63,890 nucleotides of DNA from Oscillospiraceae bacterium (lineage in GTDB: Bacteria; Bacillota; Clostridia; Oscillospirales; Ruminococcaceae), in assembly GCA_017460835.1 (NCBI GenBank), contig JAFUAD010000015.1, positions 1-63,890 on the forward strand, given 5' to 3'. A model generated the notes under the pieces. That model had not been told where the DNA came from. It did not search any database and saw only the letters and a program-made list of their open reading frames with translations. Numbering within the stretch: position 1 is the first letter of the stretch; each line of letters begins with the position of its first letter. This document shows positions 55,403-63,643 of this stretch, in pieces. Made by a program: the position numbers and the translations under genes.

Positions 55403-55735
55403 TTACAGCAGATCCAAAACTGTATTTATAATTGTTATAATCTTCTCCTGAACCTCCTTCGGTGCCGTTTGAAGAAGATCGTAAGCGATTGCAGGACAGT
55501 TTCTTTCATTATCTTGCTCTAAATCCAAATTTTCAAATAATTTACTGAGTGGAACCGATAAAGCGTATGAAATCTTAAAAATGCTGTCAATCGTTGCATT
55601 CTTTTCGCCGCGCTCAACTTGACCTATATATGTCGGGTGCAAACCACATTTTTCAGCGAGCATCTCTTGGCTCATCCCCTGTTGCGTTCTGTACCCCCGT
55701 ATTCTTCGCCCAATGGCAATGGATAGCATACTCAT
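55403..55735 (-). CDS. XRE-family transcriptional regulator
   Basis: 110 aa from the ATG at 55735, which has GGAGGAG 10 nt upstream. The helix-turn-helix is IGRRIRGYRTQQGMSQEMLA, then LHPTYIGQVERGEKNATIDSI. The C-terminal helices may mediate dimerisation. It is transcribed away from the dockerin gene; an inverted repeat over that gene's -10 is a candidate operator. It probably regulates the element's genes or its own expression. Confidence 0.88.
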   Translation of the reverse strand: MSMLSIAIGRRIRGYRTQQGMSQEMLAEKCGLHPTYIGQVERGEKNATIDSIFKISYALSVPLSKLFENLDLEQDNERNCPAIAYDLLQTAPKEVQEKIITIINTVLDLL

Positions 55736-55796
55736 ATTGATTATTCTCCTCCCATTATACAGTATATAAATATTGTAAAGAAAAATGAACAGACTA

Positions 55797-55835
55797 TTGA
55801 CTTCTTTTATCAAATGTGATATACTATAAATATCA
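55797..55835 (+). promoter_or_regulatory. Promoter of the dockerin gene with overlapping inverted repeat
   Basis: TTGACT (55797-55802), a 17-bp spacer and TATACT (55820-55825). An inverted repeat TGATAT (55817-55822) / ATATCA (55830-55835) overlaps the -10 and may be bound by the divergent XRE protein. Confidence 0.7.
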
Positions 55836-57602
55836 TTATTCATGCGACAAATACTATAATTACAGTTTAATCGCATGATATTCCTAACTGCCGTTACCCA
55901 TTTTATATCAAAGGAAAGGATGATAGCATGAAAACGAAAACTATGCTCAAAGTTACTTCTGCTTTAGTTGCTGTGATAATTAGCAGCAATGTACTTCCCC
56001 TCCAGTCATTTGCAAAGATAGCAATCATTGCTGAATCAATTGATGTATCGCCAGTTGTTGACGCGCAAGCAGAGGAAGAAACATCATCTCCGAAATGGGG
56101 CGATGTTAATGCTGATGGAAGTATCGATGATACAGATGCGAAAGCAGTTCTGACAACTAAATATACAGACAGCCCGCAAGCCGACGTGAATGCTGATGGT
56201 GCACTTGACCAGACTGATGCCGACATGATCTCATCTTTCATTTCAGGCGAGATCGGCTATTTTCCGGTTGGTACATATTATAGTGCGGATACAACCTATG
56301 TAACACGCGGCGAGTGGATTCATGCGCTTGTCACCGGATTCAGCATGAGTGCAGCGGATGACAGTGAGATTGTAGAGTATTATACTGATCTTGCGGATTA
56401 CCAATATGGAGCCGAGATTACGCTTGCTGCAAATTTCGGTGTCTTTGATGTGCTTGGAGCAGAATTTCATCCCGATGCTTTTGTAACCCGAGATTTTGCA
56501 GCTCATACTATGAATTTCTGTCTTGGCTATCCGAATGATGTTTCAATTACATATAAAGACGCAGACGCTGTCTATTACGATGGAGATGCACAGATTGCGT
56601 TGAACAGAGGATGGTTTAAGGCAGAAAACAGTGAATTCAGACCGTCGATGTATGTCACCTCCGATGAAAACAGTCATATCATAGCTGATATGCAAACAGC
56701 GTTATCGGCTTCTGTTATTGATGAAGAACATGAAAACACAGTTGTTTACGCTGATAATGTTATTCAAATTACAGATGCTGATAGTATCGTTTTAGAAGAT
56801 GACACAGTTACTATCACAGGAAGCTCTGTATCCTTGAATGAAGGCGATGTATTCACTTTTGTGCAAGATGGCATTGACATTATTTGCAAGGTTACGAGTG
56901 TCACTGGGATTGGCGACGATTCAATTACCGTTGCCGTAGAAGATGCAGATAGTATTGATTGTGGCGCTAATCCTCTTAATATAGTCACGAAAAACGGAAT
57001 ATTAGAATTCGGAACAGTTACCTGTTCAGATTTCAATGTCAAGGGTGACTGTACTGTTAGCGGAAACACGAAATTCAAGTGCAACTCCATGAATTTTGAT
57101 GGAGATGTTGTTTACTGCGATGGTACATTGGATGTTAGCAGAAAGCCACTGACGGTTAATGGTTCACTCAAAATGGAGTCGAATATTGACCTGAATGGTG
57201 GTAGCATTACCGCAGATAATCTGACAATGGATGGTTATAGTACTCTCAAACTGAATAAAGGTCAGATTAGCATATCAGGCAATGTCACCGTTAACGAAAG
57301 CACATTCGATATGCAAAACTCGAAAGATTCGATAACTATTGGTGGAGATTTGCTTATTCCGCGTAATTCTGGTTCAGGTCATACTGATAATATAACTGCG
57401 GGCACTATCAGTTGTGCCGGTGATGTATTATTGACCGGTACTGAACCTTTACGCACAAGTGGTACATTCACATTTATTTCAAACGGCGAATCAGATGCGG
57501 AAATTCATGTGAATAACTGCTTCAATGGTGAATGGAGTACAGATTACTATGTTTTCTCTAATTTCAAAATAATGAATGCTGGAAGTAGAACAATTACACT
57601 AA

Positions 57603-58728
57603 GGCAACACCGCATATATAGTGATCAAGAAAAAACGCATCCAGCCCAAAAGCTGAAAACGCAGAGATATGTTCATTTTAAGTCCGCAGGGCGCACTGAA
57701 TCAAGCCGTCAGGGATTTCCTGTCAGCCAGATACAGATTTGCCAATGCGAACATGATATTCAGTTTGGCGGTCTGTTTTCGCAGACCCCGATATCGAGTT
57801 TTTTGATATCGGAATAGTCGTTTTACGATTGCAAAGACGTGCTCAACTTTACATCTTACGGATGATTTTTCATGTTCCTTTTTCTTTGCATAGTATTGTC
57901 CGCTGCGGGAGAGCTTTTTCAGGGATGACGGTCTGCGGTTAATATTGTATTTGATTTTTTTGCCTGCTTTATTCTTTTTGACGGCATCATCACGTTTGTC
58001 AGCGCCGAGATATCCGGAATCGCCGCCTACCCGGTCTTCTTCTCCGTAGAGCAGATCAGGAACTGCCGTGACATCCGCCTCATTTGCAGATGTCACCTTG
58101 ACATGATGCACCAGTCCACTTTCTTCGTCAACGCCGATATGCCCCTTGTATCCGAAATGCCACTGATTGCCTTTTTTCGTCGAATGTGCTTCCGGATCTC
58201 GCTTCTTCTCTCGATTCTTTGTGGAAGACGGTGCTGCGATCAAGGTTGAATCAACAATGGTTCCTTTTTTCAAAATGAGTTTTCGCTCTTCAAGAATCTT
58301 CACGACCTCTGCAAAGATCTTTTCCTGAATGCCATTTTTCTCAAGAAGATTTCTGAATCTGCCGATGGTATCCCCATCCGGCACTTCATCCGGTGATGTT
58401 ACTCCGCAAAAATCAGAGAACGCGCGGCTGTCAATAACTTCTGTCATAACGCGCATATCTGCAAGGTCATATAGATTTTGCAGCAGGAATATTCTCAGCA
58501 TCAGTTCCAGTGGGTACGGTTTATTGCCGCGCTCTCCTTTGTAATAGCACGGCGCAATGATTCCTATGAATGTATCCCACGGTACGATGCTTTCAATTTT
58601 ATCCAGAAATTCTTTTTTGCTGGTTCTGGCCTGTCCCAGCTCATCGTTCATCATGGCCAGTGTCAGTTGTGTTTCCATATTCCTATTATACCATGTTTTT
58701 CACCGCTTTGCAATTGTGCGGTGTTGCC
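57603..58728. mobile_element. IS5-family insertion sequence
   Basis: 1126 bp with 12-bp terminal inverted repeats (GGCAACACCGCA / TGCGGTGTTGCC) and a TAA target duplication (57600-57602 and 58729-58731). It carries one transposase gene on the minus strand. The TNA-type 3-bp duplication fits the IS1031-like part of IS5. The host frame is intact once the IS is removed, so insertion was recent. Confidence 0.93.
57701..58678 (-). CDS. IS5-family DDE transposase
   Basis: 325 aa. An N-terminal DUF772-type domain is followed by the RNase-H-like catalytic core: first Asp in TIVDSTLIAAP, second in GGDSGYLGA, and Glu in RCKVEHVFAIVKRLF. It is complete, with no stops or frameshifts, so the IS may be active. 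It is transcribed against the host gene. Confidence 0.93.
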   Translation of the reverse strand: METQLTLAMMNDELGQARTSKKEFLDKIESIVPWDTFIGIIAPCYYKGERGNKPYPLELMLRIFLLQNLYDLADMRVMTEVIDSRAFSDFCGVTSPDEVPDGDTIGRFRNLLEKNGIQEKIFAEVVKILEERKLILKKGTIVDSTLIAAPSSTKNREKKRDPEAHSTKKGNQWHFGYKGHIGVDEESGLVHHVKVTSANEADVTAVPDLLYGEEDRVGGDSGYLGADKRDDAVKKNKAGKKIKYNINRRPSSLKKLSRSGQYYAKKKEHEKSSVRCKVEHVFAIVKRLFRYQKTRYRGLRKQTAKLNIMFALANLYLADRKSLTA

Positions 58729-59545
58729 TAAACGGATTTATTGAAACACAAGATTTTTCTTCCGACGCTGAAACAGTGAAGATTCAGAGTGATAATGGGT
58801 GTATCAACAATGCAAAATTGCGTTGCGGATTGGACATTTCTGGCGATCTCAAGATAACAGGAATGACATTTAACTTAAACGGAAATATTGTCAACATTGA
58901 TGGAAATCTTTATCAATATGACGGAATTGTTATTTTAAATACGGGTGCTTTGAATGTTTCTGGAAATTACCTGATTGTTCGAGATGAGGATTCTGCGGTT
59001 TATTCCGTATCGAATGGTATTTTGAATATGACGAATGATGGAGACAAAGTGAGTGTGGGCGGTAATTTTATTACAATGACAGATCAAAATCACAGCGACC
59101 ACCTGACAGCCGGAACACTTGAAATCAAGGGCGATTTCTATCAGTATGACGATGGTACAGCATATGCTTTCCCTGCATCTGGAACGCATAAGGTAATTCT
59201 CTCCGGCACTGACAAGCAGATGGTGACATTTGAAAGCTATGACAGCTCTCACTTCAATCTTCTTTCGATGACGCAGGATGCTTCACAGTATGTTTTCAGT
59301 GATGATCCTTGTTGGACAGAACTGACAGACATTGACCAACCGCCAGTTGGCGACAAGGTTTCCGGCGATGTCAACGGAGATGAAAGCATAGATTTGAAAG
59401 ATGTGATAATTCTGCGCCGTTATCTCGCTGGCTGGGAAGTTACTATCAATGACACCAATGCAGATGTTAACGGAGATAGCTCAGTTGATTTGAAAGACGT
59501 AACTATTCTTCGCCGGTATCTTGCTGGCTGGGAAGTCACACTTGT

Positions 59546-60052
59546 CTGACCTATGACAGCACGCAGTTGAAGCTGGTCGATGCTGCAGACGGAAAGATTC
59601 TCGGAACATCGACATTTCTTTCCGGAGATGATTTCACAAAGATTCCCTACATTCTGAATTGGGACGACCTGGCAACGGAGAACAATACTGGAAATGGCAC
59701 TGTTGCGACTTTGAAATATGAAGTGCTTGCGGAAAAAGGAGAAGCGACGGTTGAAATTGCTGTTAATCAGAAATCAACATATAATATCAATCTGGAGGAT
59801 GTTGTGTTCGCTGCAGTGAACGGTGCAGTTCAAATTGGAGAGGCGTCAGAGCAGATTGACGATGACATGAACGGTGATGGAACTGTGTCGGTTGCAGATG
59901 CTGTGCTGCTTGCTCGATTTATTGCAGAAGATGAATCACTTTCAAATGATCAGATTGACAAAATACTCCATGCAAAACCTGATCAAGATAATGACGGCTT
60001 TATTACGATTCTTGACGTTGCAATGCTGCTCAAAAAACTATCCGAATCATAA
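59546..60052 (+). pseudogene. Truncated cohesin-dockerin fragment
   Basis: The frame begins at LTYDSTQLKLVDAADG, two nucleotides out of phase with the dockerin gene and overlapping its stop, with no signal peptide or start. It encodes the second part of a cohesin-like domain (PYILNWDDLATENNTGNGTV, then INLEDVVFAAVNGAVQIG) and ends with dockerin-like repeats (MNGDGTVSVADAVLLARFIA, QDNDGFITILDVAMLLKKL). It looks like the 3' part of a scaffoldin-type gene joined here by deletion or recombination. A terminator follows the stop. Confidence 0.75.
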
Positions 60053-60066
60053 TGCTGATATTTCTC

Positions 60067-60096
60067 AAAACCGGCAGGCTGATCTGCCGGTTTTTT
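60067..60096 (+). terminator. Intrinsic terminator after the cohesin-dockerin fragment
   Basis: An 11-bp stem (AAAACCGGCAG / CTGCCGGTTTT, 60067-60077 with 60084-60094) with a T-run extending to 60096. Confidence 0.9.
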
Positions 60097-60126
60097 GTTC
60101 GGGGTCGTAGGGGTGGAACCCTCTGC

Positions 60127-60332
60127 CAAGCGGTGTATCGGAGCATTCAAATCTGAAAATTTGTAATGCGGAGATACCGTGCTTGCTGGGATAGCTCACG
60201 CCCCTGCGCGGCGTGTTTGCATCTGAGCCTTTCGGCTCAGTGCTTTCTCTCTGTTTTGGAGCATAACCGCTGTGCGGTTTGCTCCATACTGCTATTGCTG
60301 GATTTCTCAGAGCATGATGATAAATATGCTCT
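60127..60332 (+). other. Candidate structured non-coding RNA, five hairpins
   Basis: Hairpin 1 (60127-60185): four 5-bp helices separated by symmetric internal loops, one of them GGA opposite GGA. Hairpin 2: 60197-60215, 6 bp. Hairpin 3: 60219-60243, 10 bp with one bulge. Hairpin 4: 60257-60286, 13 bp with one bulge and a TGT loop. Hairpin 5: 60309-60332, 7 bp. No open frame with a ribosome site spans it. It lies between a terminator and a promoter. Strand is uncertain. Confidence 0.5.
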
Positions 60333-60449
60333 CCTAATTATATACCGAAAAAATACGGGTATCGTAAAGCATATTTGCGAAATATCCGTTGCGATTCCGA
60401 TATTTCTCCCTTATGCATAAATCAATCCTCAGATTATTGTGTAAAATGA

Positions 60450-60478
60450 TTGACTTCTCAGACCTACCGTGCTATAAT
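60450..60478 (+). promoter_or_regulatory. Promoter of the GNAT gene
   Basis: TTGACT (60450-60455), a 17-bp spacer and perfect TATAAT (60473-60478), 27 bp before the gene start. Confidence 0.85.
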
Positions 60479-60505
60479 ATCATATCAAGATTGGAGCGTG
60501 AGAAT

Positions 60506-61027
60506 ATGATGACTATCACATTACGAACTGTCCGTCAGGATGAGCTTTCTGAATTCAAAAAAGAGCTGCAAATAGCCTTTCAGCTCGGTGCGGAAGCGGA
60601 ATATGGCGAGACCGATATGCAGATACTTCCCGAAGCAGATATTGACCGTTCTCTCGGCACTAAGGGTGCGATCGCTTATGCTGCTGTGATTGACGATGAA
60701 ATCGTCGGCGGAGCGATTGTTGTGATAAACGAGCAGACACAGCATAATCATCTTGACTTTCTGTTTGTGAAAGTCAGTGTCCAAAGTAAGGGCATCGGGC
60801 GGGCAATCTGGTCTGAAAACGAACACCTGCATCCGGATACAAAAGTGTGGGAGACCTGCACCCCGTATTTTGAGAAACGGAACATCCATTTTTATATCAA
60901 TCGCTGCGGTTTTCATGCTGTGGAATTCTACAATCCAATGCACCCAGATCCGCATGAAAGCAGTAAACCCGATATGGACAGCGATGACGACGGCTGTATG
61001 TTCAGATTCGAGAAGGTTATGGAGTGA
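60506..61027 (+). CDS. GNAT-family N-acetyltransferase
   Basis: 173 aa from the ATG at 60506, with GGAG 9 nt upstream. The acetyl-CoA-binding core is HLDFLFVKVSVQSKGIGRAIW (Q-x-x-G-x-G) after the IVGGAIVVINE strand. FYINRCGFHAVEFYNPMHP fits the GNAT C-terminus. Substrate unknown. It is element cargo with its own promoter. Confidence 0.85.
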   Translation: MMTITLRTVRQDELSEFKKELQIAFQLGAEAEYGETDMQILPEADIDRSLGTKGAIAYAAVIDDEIVGGAIVVINEQTQHNHLDFLFVKVSVQSKGIGRAIWSENEHLHPDTKVWETCTPYFEKRNIHFYINRCGFHAVEFYNPMHPDPHESSKPDMDSDDDGCMFRFEKVME

Positions 61028-61183
61028 TGAATTACATACATAACTATGCCTCTCTGCTCAGCGCAATCACCCTTGTCAGCGAGGATGATGCGCTAAACTG
61101 ATACGCCAGCGGTCCGGATAGAAAGATCGGACTTCTCAAATCCGAGGGTATCCTCATTCCCGATCATCATAATCAACGATAGC

Positions 61184-61217
61184 AAAAAGCGCCGAGGTCA
61201 CATCCCCAGCGCTTTTT
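61184..61217. terminator. Bidirectional terminator-like hairpin
   Basis: A 9-bp AAAAAGCGC / GCGCTTTTT stem with a 16-nt loop. The T-runs serve both strands. It closes the GNAT region. Confidence 0.7.
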
Positions 61218-61303
61218 CATTTTACTTTTCTACCAAAATTTGCGGATTCATCATTTTGCACAAACAAGGCAAAAACAGAAAACAGCGCAAATGCGTTGAA
61301 TGT

Positions 61304-61360
61304 AAAAAACGGACGGATTCAAAAGGGATTAAAAGGGACTTTAACGGACTAAAACGGAAC
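61304..61360 (+). repeat. 10-bp-phased imperfect repeats
   Basis: Four consecutive 10-mers at 61321-61360 (AAAAGGGATT, AAAAGGGACT, TTAACGGACT, AAAACGGAAC) are preceded by a related AAAAAACGGAC. The spacing equals one DNA turn. Possible protein-binding or bend array. Confidence 0.6.
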
Positions 61361-61536
61361 AAACCACAAGGGACTTCGTTCTACCGCCCGAAAATCTTTG
61401 GTGTTTCATCGAATAGACATTTGTTGCTTTCTGCGCTATACTGTATTCAGAAGTCCGATACAGCGGCAGGATTGCTTTAACAGAAATAAGAGTAATCCTA
61501 CCTGTCAGCTATGCAAAAATGTAAAATTTTTGTGAA

Positions 61537-61689
61537 CGTCCACGTATAGGGACAGTTTTGAAGCAGATTGTGACCTCTATGATTGCCCCCGTTTTGTCAT
61601 AAAAGCAAGTTGCTACCGCAAAATCGCAGACTCTCGAAAAGCACATAAAATAACGGTTTTACTGCGAAAACTGTCCCTATAAGTGGACG
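61537..61689. repeat. 153-bp unit with 23-bp inverted-repeat ends
   Basis: 61537-61559 and 61667-61689 are reverse complements apart from one mismatch. The 107 bp between them contain no gene. It resembles a small MITE or a long hairpin RNA; no target duplication is evident at the ends. Confidence 0.65.
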
Positions 61690-61875
61690 CCGAAAATTTG
61701 CTTTTTTCTGAAAAATAGTTCATAATATAGACAGGCACAGACAGCAGCGAATCACCGCTGAAAGCACTCAGCCATAAGGGAGGAGTTTCGTGCCTGTCCC
61801 GAGCACCTTGACAACAGAATATGAAGCATGATTCGTTTGTTTTCCGAATTCTTCCGCTCCGAAAGGAGAATCACT

Positions 61876-62097
61876 ATGGATAGAAATATAACAGTGAGCC
61901 AGGCATACAAGACGATGTATCGTGACTACCCCGAAGTGGTCGGGGTAAAGGACATCAGCAAAATGCTTGGCATCAGCCCGAAAAGGGTTCGGCAGCTTGT
62001 TCAGGAGAATAAACTTCCTTGTCTCCCCGATAACAGGACGATCAGAGTTGCAAAGCTCTTTGTGATAGATTACATCCTGCAAGGCGCACAAATCTGA
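61876..62097 (+). CDS. Excisionase-like helix-turn-helix protein
   Basis: 73 aa from the ATG at 61876, with AAAGGAG 7 nt upstream. MerR/excisionase-type motif VGVKDISKMLGISPKRVRQLV then NKLPCLPDNRTIRVAKLFV. Small proteins of this kind next to a tyrosine integrase usually steer recombination toward excision. A possible 12-codon leader frame (GTG at 61790) ends in an ATGA overlap with an in-frame upstream ATG at 61828. Confidence 0.85.
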   Translation: MDRNITVSQAYKTMYRDYPEVVGVKDISKMLGISPKRVRQLVQENKLPCLPDNRTIRVAKLFVIDYILQGAQI

Positions 62098-62149
62098 ATG
62101 GGTAGAAATATCCATTGCGCCGAAAAATCATAAAGTTGGTAGAAATCCC

Positions 62150-62178
62150 TTGCATTTGCCGTCAGACTGCGCTACAAT
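62150..62178 (+). promoter_or_regulatory. Integrase promoter
   Basis: TTGCAT (62150-62155), a 17-bp spacer and TACAAT (62173-62178). A TTGGTAG box (62136-62142) ends 7 bp upstream of the -35. Confidence 0.7.
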
Positions 62179-62231
62179 GTAGTAGTCAGCAGCAGACTTT
62201 TCTACCGCTTTCAGCATAGGAGGTATATCAA

Positions 62232-63521
62232 ATGAAAGCAAGTCTGCCTTTTAAGTACATCATCACAAGCAAAAACGGAAAGCAGTATGTAGTCTTTGAT
62301 TTCAAGGACGATAACGGCGAACGCAAGCGCAAATGGGTAAATACAGGTCTGAGCGAAAAGTGTACCAAGAAAGCACTGGCAGCTAAGGTCGAGGAGATCG
62401 TCGGCGCATTCTACGAGGACTTCCTCTCAGGCAAGGCGACCAAAGCCAAGCACCCGAAAGCAGACCGCACAGCAGTGAGTGCTGAGGTGCTCGCAGAGGG
62501 TACCGGCATGAAAGCAGGCGGTGTTTTGTTCGTGGACTTCCTGAGCCATTGGCTCGAAACCGTAAAGCCCACGATCGCATATACGACTTATTGCAGCTAC
62601 GCAGGATATATCGAGAAGGTCAAAACCTATTTTAACGGAAAATATCCTGAGCTGCTCTTGTGCGAGATCACGCCTTTGCAGATTCAGCAATTTTACAATG
62701 ATATGTATAACAGCGGTCTGACAGGCAATACGGTGAAACATTATCACGCCAATATTCACAAGGCGCTGAAATATGCGGTCAAGATGGATATGCTCAGTTC
62801 CAATCCTGCGGATAAGGTGGAGCTGCCGAAGATCGAAAAATACAAGGCGAGCTTCTACAGCAAAGAGGAGCTGAACAAACTGCTTGCGGTATTCAAGGGC
62901 GACAGAATGGAGCTTGTCGTACATATCGCAGCCTACTACGGTCTCCGCAGAAGCGAGGTCATCGGTCTGAAATGGGATGCAATCGACTTTGAGAACAAGA
63001 CCATCACGGTTTGCCGCAAGGTCACGAGCCGCACCGGCTCAGGTCATGAGGAGATCAGGGTGGACGATACGCTGAAAACAGAAGCCAGCGTGAGAACGCT
63101 CCCTCTGATTCCACACATTGAGCGGATGCTCCGAGAACAGCAGCAGAAAGAGGAGATGTATTCAAAGCTCCTGAAATCCGATTTTGACAGAACCTATGAG
63201 GGCTTTGTGTGCCGTGACGCATACGGTAAGCTCATCACGCCGAACTTCGTCAGCGACCATTTCAAGAACATGATCCGAAAGCACGGTCTCAGGAAGCTTC
63301 GGTTCCATGATCTGCGGCACAGTTGTGCCAGTCTTTTGCTTGCAAACGGAGAGTCCATGAAAGCCATTCAGGATTGGCTCGGACACTCGACATTTAACGT
63401 AACAGCGAATTTTTACAGTCATCTTGACTATTCATCCCGAATCTCGTCGGCTGAAACGATCGCCAGAGTTCTCGGTGACGATGAGGACGATGAAAACGAA
63501 AAAATCGCAGGCTCTATCTAA
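62232..63521 (+). CDS. int: Tyrosine recombinase (element integrase)
   Basis: 429 aa. AGGAGG lies 8 nt before the ATG. An N-terminal arm-binding region precedes the SAM-like core-binding domain (WLETVKPTIAYTTYCSYAGY). The catalytic domain has Arg in YYGLRRSEVIGLKW, HDLRHSCASLLL, the GHST histidine and Tyr in ANFYSHLD. All catalytic residues are present. It lies 122 bp from attR, the usual place for a tRNA-targeting integrase. It resembles Tn916/ICE-type integrases. Confidence 0.95.
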   Translation: MKASLPFKYIITSKNGKQYVVFDFKDDNGERKRKWVNTGLSEKCTKKALAAKVEEIVGAFYEDFLSGKATKAKHPKADRTAVSAEVLAEGTGMKAGGVLFVDFLSHWLETVKPTIAYTTYCSYAGYIEKVKTYFNGKYPELLLCEITPLQIQQFYNDMYNSGLTGNTVKHYHANIHKALKYAVKMDMLSSNPADKVELPKIEKYKASFYSKEELNKLLAVFKGDRMELVVHIAAYYGLRRSEVIGLKWDAIDFENKTITVCRKVTSRTGSGHEEIRVDDTLKTEASVRTLPLIPHIERMLREQQQKEEMYSKLLKSDFDRTYEGFVCRDAYGKLITPNFVSDHFKNMIRKHGLRKLRFHDLRHSCASLLLANGESMKAIQDWLGHSTFNVTANFYSHLDYSSRISSAETIARVLGDDEDDENEKIAGSI

Positions 63522-63567
63522 GAACCTGCGACCGTGAAACAATCGGAAATACGCTCAAATAGGAGCG

Positions 63568-63603
63568 AAAAAGTAATAACTCCCACACATCGCTGTATGG
63601 GAG
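63568..63603 (-). terminator. Element-borne replacement terminator for tRNA-Leu
   Basis: CTCCCA / TGGGAG plus ACA / TGT stem (63580-63603), followed on the minus strand by ACTTTTT. It lies 50 bp beyond the tRNA 3' end, inside the element, and echoes the orphaned chromosomal terminator at 51415-51446. Confidence 0.6.
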
Positions 63604-63643
63604 CCACTATGGATGCCGCACGTTTGCTTGCAAACATGAGGCA

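Larger units (their letters stand above)
55928..59549 (+). pseudogene. Secreted dockerin / SLH-like / beta-helix / dockerin protein, split by an IS
   Basis: The gene runs 55928-57602 and continues at 58732-59549; removing the IS and one TAA copy rejoins it in frame (TITL-NGFIETQDF), giving about 830 aa. A signal peptide (about 1-29) is followed by an N-terminal dockerin-like pair (DVNADGSIDDTDAKAVL, DVNADGALDQTDADMI; 59-106) and an SLH-like domain (VTRGEWIHALVTGFSM to VTRDFAAHTMNFCLGY; 124-201). Repetitive beta-helix-like strands follow. The C-terminal dockerin has two DVNGD..DLKDV.ILRRYLAGWEV repeats. Dockerins bind cohesins on scaffoldins or the cell surface. The N-terminal piece could still be secreted. 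Confidence 0.85.

Noticed and set aside
61028-61180. Possible gene remnant after the GNAT gene (reads like GPDRKIGLLKSEGILIPDHH)
   Set aside because: It may be the end of a decayed protein, but there is no start, family match or continuous frame, so I did not annotate it.
61256-61480. 74-codon frame over the phased repeats
   Set aside because: Lys/Arg-rich composition comes from the repeats; no ribosome site or conserved motif.
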